Source of the DNA: UBA4660 sp034408895 | Lineage (GTDB): Bacteria > Bacteroidota > Bacteroidia > Flavobacteriales_D > Sanyastnellaceae | Assembly: GCA_034408895.1 (NCBI GenBank) | Contig: JAWXCI010000073.1 | Span: 43,440-107,439, forward strand | DNA: 64,000 bases | Direction: 5' to 3' | Shown: in pieces, positions 17,811 through 26,733 of the stretch | Numbering within the stretch: position 1 is the first letter of the stretch | How the letters are laid out: the number at the start of each line of letters is the position of its first letter | Translations under genes and position numbers: made by a program | The notes under the pieces: model-generated | Databases searched by the model: none | Told to the model about the DNA's origin: nothing | Seen by the model: only the letters and a program-made list of their open reading frames with translations

Positions 17811-20780
17811 TTGAGAGATGAAATAGAAAAAATGTACAATCAGGAAATGTTAGAAGAAGAACTCATAGAAGTCATAGGTGCCCGCGAGCACAACCTCAAA
17901 AACATTGATGTAAACATTCCGCGAAACAAACTTGTGGTGATCACCGGTTTGAGTGGCAGCGGAAAATCATCGCTTGCGTTTGATACCATTTATGCAGAAG
18001 GCCAAAGGCGATACATCGAAACCTTCGGTGCGTATGCGCGGCAGTTTATTGGCGAAATGGAACGGCCCGATGTGGACAAAATCAATGGCCTCTCCCCTGT
18101 TATTTCCATCGAACAGAAAACCGTAAGCCGCAATCCGCGCTCAACTGTTGGAACTATCACAGAGATTTATGACTTCCTTCGATTGTTGTATGCCCGTGCA
18201 AGCGATGCTTACAGTTATGTGACTGGAGAAAAGATGGTGCGCTACACCGATGACCAGATAGTGCAACTCATCAACGAAGAATATGCAGGAGAAAAAATTA
18301 TTGTTCTTGCGCCATTGGTGAAAGGAAGGAAAGGACACTACCGCGAACTGTTCGAAAGCCTGATGAAGCAAGGCTACCTGCGAGCAAGAATTGATGGTGA
18401 AGTGTTGGAGATGTCAAAGGGAATGAAACTGGATCGCTACAAGATTCATGATATTGAGTTGGTCATTGACAGGCTGAAAGTGGACGAGTTCCGGCAAAGC
18501 CGCAAAGCGAGTGCACAGACACCAAAAGGAAATGAAGAAGCAAGCGCTGAAACGCAACGCATTCGGCAAACTGTAAACACCGCATTGCGTTTAGGCAAAG
18601 GAAGTTTGATGGTATCGAAGCATGGAGAAAATCTAATCGAAAAAAAATCGGCTAAAGGAAAACGCGCTGCTTCTCCCTCTCCTTTGGAGGGGGTCGGGGT
18701 GAGGTTTTTCTCCCGCCACCTCATGTGCCCCACCTCCGGCATTTCTTATTCCGAACCGGAACCCAATCTTTTCTCTTTCAATTCGCCCTATGGTGCGTGT
18801 CCGCATTGCAATGGTTTGGGGGAAGTGGCCGAAGTGGATTTGGATAAAATTATTCCAAATCCGAAGTTGAGCATTAAGAAAGGTGGAATAGTTCCGCTGG
18901 GCGAAGCCAAAAACAATTGGACCACCACACAAGTGGAGGCGGTGCTGAAAAAGTTTGGCTGCGATTTGAACACCCCAATTGATGACATGGACGATGAAGT
19001 TGTGAATGCCATTCTTTACGGAACAGAAGAATTGATTGAAGTAACCTCTTCGCTCAACTACACCTACCCGATGAAGTTTGAGGGAATTATTGCGAGCATT
19101 GAACGGCAGGTGGAAGAAGAAACATCTCCGGGATTGCGCAGATGGGCGGAAAGTTTCATGAACAAGATGTCCTGTCCTGAGTGTAAGGGTTCACGGTTGA
19201 AAAAAGAAGCACTCTACTTCCGCATTGCGAACAAAAACATTCATGAGCTTGCTTCGATGGGCATGAAAGAACTCGCTAAATGGTTTGAGGGAGTGGAATA
19301 CAAAATGACCCAGCGTCAGCTTGCGATTGCAACCGAACCGTTGAAAGAAATCAGGAACCGAATTCGTTTTCTCCTTGATGTTGGGTTGGAATACTTGACC
19401 ATAAACCGCAGTGCGAAAACATTGAGTGGTGGTGAAGCACAGCGTATCCGACTCGCAACTCAAATCGGTTCTCAGCTCGTTGGGGTGTTGTACATACTTG
19501 ATGAACCATCTATCGGACTTCATCAGCGCGACAACCACAAACTGATTCAATCGCTGAAAAATTTGCGCGATGGAGGCAACAGTGTGATCGTTGTTGAACA
19601 TGATCGCGACATGATGCTGGAAAGCGATCATCTGATCGACATAGGGCCGGGTGCAGGCATTCATGGTGGAAGAATCATTACCGAAGGCCATCCCAGGAAT
19701 CTTTTGAAGGGTGAAAGCCTTACTGCAAAATATCTGCGTGGTGAAGTGCGGATTGAAATTCCCAAAGAGCGCAGAAAGGGCAACAAAAAATTTCTGATAC
19801 TTGAAGGAGCAGTTGGACACAACTTGAAGGATGTTCATTTAAAAATCCCGCTCGGAAAATTCGTGTGCATAACAGGAGTGAGTGGCAGCGGAAAATCTTC
19901 GCTGATAGAACACACACTTTATCCGATTCTCAATTCACACTATTTCAACGGAGTCAAAAAACCCCTTGAATACAAAAGGATAAAGGGACTTGAACATCTT
20001 GATAAAGTGATTGAGATTGACCAAAGCCCGATTGGGAGAACGCCCCGAAGCAATCCGAGCACTTACACCGGAATTTTTACCGACATCAGGAATCTTTATT
20101 CCAATTCACCTGAATCAAAAATTCGCGGCTACCAGCCGGGACGTTTTTCTTTCAACGTGGTTGGGGGCCGTTGTGAAACATGCAGAGGTGCCGGAGTGAA
20201 AACCATCGAGATGAATTTTTTACCCGATGTGATGGTGCAATGCGAGACATGTAACGGAAAACGATACAATCGAGAAACACTTGAAATCCGATACAAGGGA
20301 AAAAGCATTTCAGACATTCTCGACATGACGGTTGACCATGCAGTGGAGTTCTTCGACAATTTTGCGAGAATCAAAAATGTGGTGAGGACACTTCAAGACG
20401 TGGGACTTGGTTACATCACTCTTGGCCAACATTCCACCACACTCAGCGGTGGCGAAGCACAACGTGTAAAACTGAGTACCGAACTTGGCAAGCGCGACAC
20501 TGGAAATACGATTTACATTCTTGATGAACCGACTACTGGTCTCCATTTTCAGGATGTGCAATTGCTTATCAATGTGCTCAATCGTTTAGTGGACAGAGGC
20601 AACACTGTTCTTGTGATTGAACACAACATGGACATCATCAAAGTTTCAGACCACATCATTGACCTTGGCCCTGAAGGTGGAGATGCCGGTGGCAAGATTG
20701 TGGGCGAGGGAACACCGGAAGAAGTGGCGAAAGTGAAAGAGAGTTGGACGGGCAAGTATTTGAAGGGAGAGTTGAAATAG
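17811..20780 (+). CDS. uvrA: UvrA, excinuclease ABC subunit A
   Basis: This 989-aa protein is the DNA-damage sensor of nucleotide excision repair, an ABC-type ATPase that dimerises and loads UvrB. It has two Walker A motifs (GLSGSGKSS at about 46-54 and G-V-S-G-S-G-K-S-S in the second half), two L-S-G-G-E-A-Q-R signatures and two I-L-D-E-P Walker B segments. The C-terminal zinc finger is complete (C-E-T-C ... C-E-T-C). The first zinc site has C-P-T-S in place of C-x-x-C; to my memory this is common in Bacteroidota UvrA. Residues about 287-300 are encoded by an inserted palindromic element (separate entry). The start could also be the ATGs at codons 8 or 13, since I-E-V-I-G-A-R-E-H-N-L-K is where the family normally begins. 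Confidence 0.96.
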   Translation: MRDEIEKMYNQEMLEEELIEVIGAREHNLKNIDVNIPRNKLVVITGLSGSGKSSLAFDTIYAEGQRRYIETFGAYARQFIGEMERPDVDKINGLSPVISIEQKTVSRNPRSTVGTITEIYDFLRLLYARASDAYSYVTGEKMVRYTDDQIVQLINEEYAGEKIIVLAPLVKGRKGHYRELFESLMKQGYLRARIDGEVLEMSKGMKLDRYKIHDIELVIDRLKVDEFRQSRKASAQTPKGNEEASAETQRIRQTVNTALRLGKGSLMVSKHGENLIEKKSAKGKRAASPSPLEGVGVRFFSRHLMCPTSGISYSEPEPNLFSFNSPYGACPHCNGLGEVAEVDLDKIIPNPKLSIKKGGIVPLGEAKNNWTTTQVEAVLKKFGCDLNTPIDDMDDEVVNAILYGTEELIEVTSSLNYTYPMKFEGIIASIERQVEEETSPGLRRWAESFMNKMSCPECKGSRLKKEALYFRIANKNIHELASMGMKELAKWFEGVEYKMTQRQLAIATEPLKEIRNRIRFLLDVGLEYLTINRSAKTLSGGEAQRIRLATQIGSQLVGVLYILDEPSIGLHQRDNHKLIQSLKNLRDGGNSVIVVEHDRDMMLESDHLIDIGPGAGIHGGRIITEGHPRNLLKGESLTAKYLRGEVRIEIPKERRKGNKKFLILEGAVGHNLKDVHLKIPLGKFVCITGVSGSGKSSLIEHTLYPILNSHYFNGVKKPLEYKRIKGLEHLDKVIEIDQSPIGRTPRSNPSTYTGIFTDIRNLYSNSPESKIRGYQPGRFSFNVVGGRCETCRGAGVKTIEMNFLPDVMVQCETCNGKRYNRETLEIRYKGKSISDILDMTVDHAVEFFDNFARIKNVVRTLQDVGLGYITLGQHSTTLSGGEAQRVKLSTELGKRDTGNTIYILDEPTTGLHFQDVQLLINVLNRLVDRGNTVLVIEHNMDIIKVSDHIIDLGPEGGDAGGKIVGEGTPEEVAKVKESWTGKYLKGELK
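18670..18706 (+). repeat. In-frame palindromic element inside uvrA
   Basis: The sequence CTCCTTTGGAG and its flanks fold into an 8-bp stem with a 3-base loop (arms 18675-18682 and 18686-18693, one G-U pair), followed by GGGTCGGGGTGAGG. This looks like the CCCTCTCCTTTGGAGAGGG-type interspersed repeat that I remember from many genomes. It is read through in frame as S-P-S-P-L-E-G-V-G-V-R, in the loop just before the first zinc site of UvrA, where length varies. The resemblance to the named repeat is from memory. Confidence 0.6.
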
Positions 20781-20799
20781 GTTCAATCTACTTTTTCAA

Positions 20800-21012
20800 A
20801 TGAGCATTCAACAAATCATTACTGAAATCCAACTCCTGCCAATTGACCAAAGACTGAAAGTTGTTGAAGAGACCGTGAAGTCAATCAAGCAAAAGGAGAT
20901 TCGTCAACAAATGTCTCTTCCGGCCGAGTCGTTTCAGGAGGAGTACAAAACGAACAAGGAGTTGACAGCATTCAGCAAACTCGATTTCTTTCGTCCACTT
21001 TCTTTGGCTTAA
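20800..21012 (+). CDS. Small antitoxin-like protein, apparently without a toxin
   Basis: This 70-aa protein begins M-S-I-Q-Q-I-I-T-E-I-Q-L-L-P-I-D-Q-R-L and continues with V-V-E-E-T-V-K-S-I-K. This is the N-terminal pattern of addiction-module antitoxin-like proteins in Bacteroidota. The middle (Y-K-T-N-K-E-L-T-A-F) also fits, but the last residues (D-F-F-R-P-L-S-L-A) look altered. No MazF, PemK, ParE or PIN-type toxin frame follows; the next gene is a lipoprotein. It may be a relic or a solitary antitoxin. It begins 20 bases after uvrA and may be co-transcribed with it. The family assignment is from memory. Confidence 0.6.
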   Translation: MSIQQIITEIQLLPIDQRLKVVEETVKSIKQKEIRQQMSLPAESFQEEYKTNKELTAFSKLDFFRPLSLA

Positions 21013-21045
21013 CAGTTGCAAATTCGCCACACAAATCTTTGTGGT

Positions 21046-22377
21046 ATGAAAAGACTTTTACCCTTTCAATCTGTTTTATTTCTTCTTCTCCTCATCGCTT
21101 GCTCACCTGCAAAAAAGCTGATGAAGGAAGCTGCGACATTCGAGAATGGCGGCCTGCGCAAAGAGGCTTATGAAAAATACAATACCGTTTATACCGGCTG
21201 GGGAAAGGCTGAAGCGCGCGTGGGCATGAAGCGAGTGGCACAATCCATTCTCAACGAAAAATTGTCTGCTGCAAGAATGAGTTGCCTGAGTGGCAACTAT
21301 GAAAACGCATTGTCGCTTTATGAAGATGCTTTTGCTTTCGAAAACCAGATGACCGAGCTGGAATTGCAGAGCGGAAGCATTGCCCGCGAAAACTACATGC
21401 AGTGCCGAAACGACTACATTGATTTCCTTTACCGTACTGCCGAAGAACATGTGTTCAGCGAAAATTTCGAGTCAGCACACCGACTCATTAACAAGATATT
21501 TTATCTTGATCGCAACAACAAGATGGCACAATACCTCTCCGTGATGTGCGATATTCTTCCCAACTACAATGCAGGTCTTCGTGCAATGGAGTTGGGCATG
21601 TACCGCGATGCATACATCTACTTTAACGAGGTGAACCTTATTGATGCCGGATACAAAGACACGCGAACTTTATTGGCTGCATGTCTTGAACAGGCCAGTT
21701 TCACTATCGCTTATGTTCCCATCAATAATCATCAGGTGGATGACGCAGTAGAGAGTGTCCTCAGCACCACAATCAAATATCAAATCCTGAAACTTGATGA
21801 TCCGTTTATTCAACTCGTTGAAAGGGAAAATCTTGACCAACTGATCACGGAGCAGATGAACACCATGGATGGAATTTTTGATGAAAGCACCGTTATCGAA
21901 GCCGGCAAACTCATGGGCTCACGCTACATAGTTTTGGGAGAAGTTATTTCCTACTCAAATGATCTTGGCAGGATGAAAGAACAAGTGAAGAAGGGTTATC
22001 TCGGAAATAATGTAAGTTCAAAAAAAATTAAGTACAACCAATTTGAACAATCGAGAAAGCTGAACGCCACCTTTCGCTACCAACTAGTGGATGCAGAGAC
22101 CGGGCGCATCTACGCCACCGAAACAATTCCAATTATTGAAAATGACAAGGTGGTGTGGACCGACTTTGAAGGCGACCACTCCCTTATCTACCCTGGCGAA
22201 TGGAAATGGCAATTGATAACCAGCAAGGAAGATCTGGTGAACTTTGACGCCCGTGACCTGCTGCAATCGCAATTCAAAGCGAAGCGCGACCCAAAATCAG
22301 AAATGGAATTGCGAATGATAATGCTTGAATTTATCGGGATGAAAGTGGCCAGTGCCGTGAGCAGTTTCAGGCCGTGA
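21046..22377 (+). CDS. Lipoprotein with TPR-like region and CsgG/LpoB-like domain
   Basis: The start is taken at the ATG at 21046 (443 aa) because a lipoprotein signal follows at once: a hydrophobic stretch and the lipobox L-I-A-C. The open frame begins 10 codons earlier. Residues about 25-210 are helical with repeated aromatic/alanine patterns like TPR units (Y-E-N-A-L-S-L-Y-E-D-A). The second half has V-E-R-E-N-L-D-Q-L-I-T-E-Q followed by A-G-K-L-M-G-S-R-Y-I-V-L-G-E-V, the core signature of CsgG/LpoB-like periplasmic domains. It probably sits on the inner face of the outer membrane. Its role (cell-wall regulation or curli-like export) cannot be told from sequence. It is convergent with coaE, with a 3-base gap. 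Confidence 0.7.
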   Translation: MKRLLPFQSVLFLLLLIACSPAKKLMKEAATFENGGLRKEAYEKYNTVYTGWGKAEARVGMKRVAQSILNEKLSAARMSCLSGNYENALSLYEDAFAFENQMTELELQSGSIARENYMQCRNDYIDFLYRTAEEHVFSENFESAHRLINKIFYLDRNNKMAQYLSVMCDILPNYNAGLRAMELGMYRDAYIYFNEVNLIDAGYKDTRTLLAACLEQASFTIAYVPINNHQVDDAVESVLSTTIKYQILKLDDPFIQLVERENLDQLITEQMNTMDGIFDESTVIEAGKLMGSRYIVLGEVISYSNDLGRMKEQVKKGYLGNNVSSKKIKYNQFEQSRKLNATFRYQLVDAETGRIYATETIPIIENDKVVWTDFEGDHSLIYPGEWKWQLITSKEDLVNFDARDLLQSQFKAKRDPKSEMELRMIMLEFIGMKVASAVSSFRP

Positions 22378-22380
22378 GGT

Positions 22381-22977
22381 TTAGCTCGCAGTTGTTCGGG
22401 AAAATTGTTCATGCAATTTTACAATCTGCGGCACGATGAGTTCACGATCATCGTTCACCAATTCAATCGAAATAAATTTTCTTTTTTCTTCGTCAGACCA
22501 TTGATGCTTCATGCGGTTGCGCACTGCCTCTTCAGAAACGCCATCGCGCTTTATCACTCTTGCAATTCGCAATGCTTCCGGTGCGGTGACAAGTACTATT
22601 TCATCACAATCTTTATGTGCATCGCTCTCGATAAGTATTGCGGCTTCGCGAATGATATAAGATTTGCTCACGTGTTGTTCTGCCCAATGAGTGAATGCCT
22701 TTCGCACGGCAGGATGAACAATGGCGTTGAGTTGTTTCAGTTTTTCATTGTCCGAAAAAACAATCTGTCCTAGTTTTTTTTTATCAAGGAGATCATTTGA
22801 GAAAACTTCATTCCCAAAAATTTCTTTCACGCGATACAGGATTTCCGCATCGGCATCATAGATTTTCCTCGCCACGTCATCAGCATAAAAAACAGGAACT
22901 CCCAAAGCCTCAAACACTTTTGCCATTGTTGATTTTCCACTGCCTATGCCGCCCGTAAGCCCAATTATTTTCACCAT
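22381..22977 (-). CDS. coaE: Dephospho-CoA kinase
   Basis: CoaE phosphorylates the 3'-hydroxyl of dephospho-CoA, the last step of coenzyme A synthesis. The P-loop GGIGSGKST lies at residues 9-17 when the ATG at 22977 is used (198 aa, normal for the family); the open frame runs four codons further. Other family marks are F-Y-A-D-D-V-A-R, the I-V-H-P substrate region and R-N-R-M. It is divergent from rpe, with a 110-base gap that contains a 21-bp direct repeat. Confidence 0.95.
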   Translation of the reverse strand: MVKIIGLTGGIGSGKSTMAKVFEALGVPVFYADDVARKIYDADAEILYRVKEIFGNEVFSNDLLDKKKLGQIVFSDNEKLKQLNAIVHPAVRKAFTHWAEQHVSKSYIIREAAILIESDAHKDCDEIVLVTAPEALRIARVIKRDGVSEEAVRNRMKHQWSDEEKRKFISIELVNDDRELIVPQIVKLHEQFSRTTAS

Positions 22978-23028
22978 GCAAACAAACAACAGAAAAGATT
23001 GTTGAAAATCGAAGGCTTAATGTTCCAG

Positions 23029-23082
23029 CCTGCAGCGCTCAACTTTCGACCTGCAGCGTTTAACCCTACAACTTTAGCTTTG
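23029..23082 (+). promoter_or_regulatory. 21-bp direct repeat and -7 box upstream of rpe
   Basis: Two 21-base units (23029-23049 and 23050-23070) share CCTGCAGCG and a following AAC-rich part. They run directly into TAGCTTTG at 23075-23082, an exact TAnnTTTG match. The box is only 5 bases from the rpe ATG, so the transcript would be almost leaderless. The repeat may bind a regulator or may simply be a spread intergenic repeat. Confidence 0.45.
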
Positions 23083-23087
23083 CCCCC

Positions 23088-23741
23088 ATGTCTCATCTTA
23101 TAGCACCATCGATTCTCAGCGCTGATTTTGCAAACCTCCAGCGCGACATTGAAATGATAAACCAAAGCGAAGCCGATTGGTTTCACATTGATGTAATGGA
23201 TGGAGTTTTTGTCCCTAATATTTCTTTCGGGATGCCGGTGATAAAAGCAATCAAGAAACACGCAAAAAAACCATTGGACGTTCACCTGATGATGGTCCAG
23301 CCCGAGCGTTACATCAAAGATTTTAAAGAAGCGGGTGCCGATATTCTTACGGTGCACTACGAAGCCTGCCCCCACCTGCACCGCACCATTCAAATGATAA
23401 AAGCGGAAGGCATGAAAGCGGGTGTGGCGCTCAATCCACATACTCCTGTTACGGTTTTGCAAAACATAATTGCTGACCTTGACATGGTGCTGGTAATGGC
23501 TGTGAATCCCGGCTTTGGCGGACAGTCATTTATCGAAGGTACTTATAGCAAGTTGATTGATTTAGACGAAATGCGGAAAGAGCTATTCCTCAAAAATTTA
23601 TTGCTGGAAGTGGATGGAGGTGTAAATGATATAAACACAAGCAAACTGGTGGAACAGGGTGCCAATGTGCTGGTAGCCGGCAATTATGTTTTTGCGCACA
23701 AAAATCCGATTGAAGCAATTAGGGGTTTGAAGAGGGGATGA
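23088..23741 (+). CDS. rpe: Ribulose-phosphate 3-epimerase
   Basis: This 217-aa TIM-barrel enzyme interconverts ribulose 5-phosphate and xylulose 5-phosphate in the pentose phosphate pathway. Family motifs are complete: A-P-S-I-L-S-A-D-F at the start, H-I-D-V-M-D-G-V-F-V-P-N (metal and acid/base residues), H-L-M-M near residue 67, V-N-P-G-F-G-G-Q (phosphate loop) and V-D-G-G-V-N near the end. The length is normal. Confidence 0.97.
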   Translation: MSHLIAPSILSADFANLQRDIEMINQSEADWFHIDVMDGVFVPNISFGMPVIKAIKKHAKKPLDVHLMMVQPERYIKDFKEAGADILTVHYEACPHLHRTIQMIKAEGMKAGVALNPHTPVTVLQNIIADLDMVLVMAVNPGFGGQSFIEGTYSKLIDLDEMRKELFLKNLLLEVDGGVNDINTSKLVEQGANVLVAGNYVFAHKNPIEAIRGLKRG

Positions 23742-23883
23742 ACATTTTTCTGCGCATTGCTTATGAATAATTATCCAGCTGCTTCCATCACATCAACTCT
23801 TTACTCAGGATGTTCTAATTCCACCTTGCTTTCGCGTATGCTTCGCTGAGTTAGGCGTTCATCATTACTAAAAGTGTTACCCA

Positions 23884-24909
23884 TTACTCTGCAAACTCCC
23901 CCAATCCTACCACCAGCGGATCGAAAACAAACCGCTGGCAAAGCACTACATCGCGTGGTTCTACCACACCGAAGAAATACTCCAGGTCTTGCGGCACCAG
24001 GTTTCCGCCTTCATCCCACACATCTTTTGTAGCGCGTTTCCAATAGAGTTCAATTTGCTTTTGTTCACCTGCTTCATTCAGGACGGAAAGAGAAACCAGT
24101 GGTGAGGTTTTCAATAGTGAGTCTTCCTGCAAAGCGGTGAGGTAAGAGTTGAAAGTTTCGAAGTGAATTTTTTTGTAGTTGAGCAAATAATTCTTTAAAG
24201 CAATTGTGTCGTATTGAGGAATAATTTTATCGGTGCCGTCCATCAGCATCAAATCATTTCCACCGCCATACTTCACAGAAAATGAATTGGCGGGTTGGTT
24301 GTGAAAGGTGACGCGGAGTTCCGAAAATTCGAGGTCAGGATATTCAAACACACCTGTGTATCGCCAATCATCTTCCTCGGCATGAAAGCGTGTGGACAAG
24401 AACCCAGTGAAGCCTTCCATCACCACGATATATGGCTCAGGTGACATGCCCTGGCCAGGAATTTCAAGCACCATATAAGTACCGGTGTGTTCAGGTGTGG
24501 CGGTGCCTACGTAATAAATTTTCGAGGGTTTATCGCTACCATTTTGATACACCTCTACCTTTTTTCCTGCCGCTGTAATCATCTTAATTACGTTTTCCTT
24601 CGCTGTGGTCATCACGGAAGAACGCGCTTTCATCCGATTAAATGTTTTGAGGAGCAATTGCACAGGTTCGTGCTTCGCCCAATACTTATCGTTGAGTTTC
24701 CACAAGCGGCTGCCTGGAGTTTTCTCAAGGGTCACCGCCCGCTCTTTAGTATCTGTAATAAAAATTTTAGTGATTGATGCGGTGTCCTCAATCGCAAATT
24801 GCGACAGGGGTTCGCCTGCAAGCGTGCTGGTTGAATTTCTCTTCCATGCAAAAAATGCAACAGCACCCAATGCAAGAAGAACAATAAACAGGATGAGATT
24901 TTTTTTCAT
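23884..24909 (-). CDS. DUF4340 domain protein, last gene of the gldF-gldG operon
   Basis: This 341-aa protein has an N-terminal membrane anchor (N-L-I-L-F-I-V-L-L-A-L-G-A-V-A-F-F-A-W). A DUF4340-type region follows, with F-A-I-E-D-T-A-S-I-T-K-I-F-I, later W-K-L-N-D-K-Y-W-A and S-K-I-Y-Y-V-G-T. It starts 6 bases after the gldG stop on the same strand, so they are almost certainly co-transcribed. DUF4340 proteins commonly lie next to GldG-like (ABC-type uncharacterised) proteins, which suggests a periplasmic partner of the transporter. Its exact role is unknown. Confidence 0.8.
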   Translation of the reverse strand: MKKNLILFIVLLALGAVAFFAWKRNSTSTLAGEPLSQFAIEDTASITKIFITDTKERAVTLEKTPGSRLWKLNDKYWAKHEPVQLLLKTFNRMKARSSVMTTAKENVIKMITAAGKKVEVYQNGSDKPSKIYYVGTATPEHTGTYMVLEIPGQGMSPEPYIVVMEGFTGFLSTRFHAEEDDWRYTGVFEYPDLEFSELRVTFHNQPANSFSVKYGGGNDLMLMDGTDKIIPQYDTIALKNYLLNYKKIHFETFNSYLTALQEDSLLKTSPLVSLSVLNEAGEQKQIELYWKRATKDVWDEGGNLVPQDLEYFFGVVEPRDVVLCQRFVFDPLVVGLGEFAE

Positions 24910-24915
24910 GACGAG

Positions 24916-26652
24916 CTATCTAACCATTGCCCAGCGTTTTTTTCTCCACCACAACAGGAATATGCCAAAGCCAAGTACAAGTACAAGAGGCAAAACCATG
25001 TTGAGTATTTTCCATGAAGCGCCATCGGCAAGAATTTTTGCACCATTGAGCTTTCGCAATTCGATCGTGCGGGAGCGCACGGAAATAAGCGCTTTATCAT
25101 CCAGCAAATAGTTCATGCAGTTGAGCAGAAATTCGCGGTTATCGTAAATCACACGTTTGGCATACCTGTCATATCCCAGCGCAATGGGTTGCCATCCTTG
25201 AGGGCCTTCTGTGGTTTTGTTGCGTACCACATCTCCATCGCTTATCACAATCATTGCAGTGTTACTGCTTTTTTCGCGGTAAGCAAATTCAGCACTTCGT
25301 TTTAGCGAATCGGGGAGCAGTTGCGATACGGCAGAATTGAACTCGCCTTCCATCAGCAACGCAATGATGTGCGGTGTGGCCTCAGGAAAATAATCGGCAC
25401 CCATACTCACTATCGCAGAGTTCACCCGAACGGGAGTGCGCAATTCCTTTGAAAACTCAGAAGATGAGAGCAGCGGAAACTTTCTCACCGTTGCATTTTC
25501 TCCCACAGTGTCAATACTGCTTGTAAATTCAGTGAGTATTGGATCGAGATTGGCAACAATGGGATGTGCGTTTTCCCCAGCCATCAAAAGTGGTGAGTAA
25601 TACCAATCGAAATACTGCATGTTGCGCTGGTTGCCCATGGGGCCGGCATCCATCCCAATCAATGCACACTGTCGATCAATAATCATATTGCGATTAAGCC
25701 GGCAGCCGTATTCGTAAAGCATTTCGTACAATTTCATCTCGTTGCTGGTAGCCATGGTTTCCTGGTTTGTGCGCAGGCTATCGAGGTCGGTAAGAAGGGG
25801 GTCAATCAACCAAAGCACACGCCCGCCATTCATTACAAACTGGTCTATGATTACACGATCTTTAAGACTGAAAACAGAATCGGGTTTTGCGATTACAATC
25901 GCATCGAATTTGTTTACGCGTTTTGCCATGCCCTCCATTTTATCGGTGAGCACATTGAGTCTTCCATCGAGTGTCACAAAGTCAATGGCGTAAGATTCTT
26001 CGAGGCCGGAAGCAAAATCAGCCACTTCAATATCGGCCAATTCACCGTGACCTTGCAGAAAGGCAATGGCGGGTTTTTCATTGCGTGTGAGTTTTCTAAG
26101 ATTGCTGGCCAATTCAAATTCAAGTGCGTTCACTGATGAGTTCACCATCATTTCTGATGGTTGTGAAAGTTCGCTCTTGAAAAACTGAACGGGTATTTGT
26201 TTGCCCTTGTATTCTATGATGGCTGCCGGCCAGATGGTCTTGAACTCCTTGGCACCTGCATCGCTATAAGACAACCGAGTGAAGCGCAAACCCTGCTCGT
26301 ACAATGCTTCTTCCATCTCAGCAATGGTTTTTTCGTCACCACTTGCATAGGGGTCAATGAATTCATATTCCACCTGTCCGTGACTATAATCGCGAAATTC
26401 ACTGAGCCGCTCACTCACGTTTTGTTCAAGCCTTTTAAATGATGCAGGAAACTCACCGTGCAGATAACAGCGCACGAAAACTTTTTCATCCAGCGAGTCG
26501 AGCATCTCAATGGTTGCATCGGTAAGAGAGTGACGATTTTCCGAGGTCAAATCAATCTTGAAAAAAACAAACGACAGCAGGAAAGCCAGCACAAGCACAA
26601 TGGCTGTACTTAACAAAAAGCGGGTGATGTCGTTGCGCTTATTCTGATTCAT
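24916..26652 (-). CDS. gldG: GldG, gliding-motility ABC transporter component
   Basis: This 578-aa protein has one N-terminal membrane segment (F-L-L-S-T-A-I-V-L-V-L-A-F-L-L-S-F-V-F-F), a long periplasmic part and a C-terminal membrane segment (V-L-P-L-V-L-V-L-G-F-G-I-F-L-L-W-W) ending in basic residues. Family marks include R-H-S-L-T-D-A-T near the start, I-A-F-L-Q-G-H-G-E-L, the L-W-L-I-D-P-L segment and the Y-D-R-Y-A-K-R-V-I-Y-D-N-R-E-F stretch. In Flavobacterium, GldA (ATPase), GldF and GldG form a transporter linked to gliding. Here only F and G are adjacent. Confidence 0.9.
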   Translation of the reverse strand: MNQNKRNDITRFLLSTAIVLVLAFLLSFVFFKIDLTSENRHSLTDATIEMLDSLDEKVFVRCYLHGEFPASFKRLEQNVSERLSEFRDYSHGQVEYEFIDPYASGDEKTIAEMEEALYEQGLRFTRLSYSDAGAKEFKTIWPAAIIEYKGKQIPVQFFKSELSQPSEMMVNSSVNALEFELASNLRKLTRNEKPAIAFLQGHGELADIEVADFASGLEESYAIDFVTLDGRLNVLTDKMEGMAKRVNKFDAIVIAKPDSVFSLKDRVIIDQFVMNGGRVLWLIDPLLTDLDSLRTNQETMATSNEMKLYEMLYEYGCRLNRNMIIDRQCALIGMDAGPMGNQRNMQYFDWYYSPLLMAGENAHPIVANLDPILTEFTSSIDTVGENATVRKFPLLSSSEFSKELRTPVRVNSAIVSMGADYFPEATPHIIALLMEGEFNSAVSQLLPDSLKRSAEFAYREKSSNTAMIVISDGDVVRNKTTEGPQGWQPIALGYDRYAKRVIYDNREFLLNCMNYLLDDKALISVRSRTIELRKLNGAKILADGASWKILNMVLPLVLVLGFGIFLLWWRKKRWAMVR

Positions 26653-26683
26653 AGTATTCGGAGTGCTTCGATGTTACTATTCA

Positions 26684-26730
26684 TTTTGGCTTTTGCTTAT
26701 TGCTTATTGGCCATTGCCTATTGCCTATTG
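26684..26730. repeat. Short-unit repeat (GCTTATT / GCCTATT) between gldF and gldG
   Basis: Bases 26684-26730 consist of repeated 7-8-base units TTGCTTA / TTGCCTA. On the other strand they read GCAATAAGCAATAAGC, the same pattern that ends the window at 63957-64000. The repeat fills most of the 81-base gldF-gldG gap. Confidence 0.65.
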
Positions 26731-26733
26731 AAC

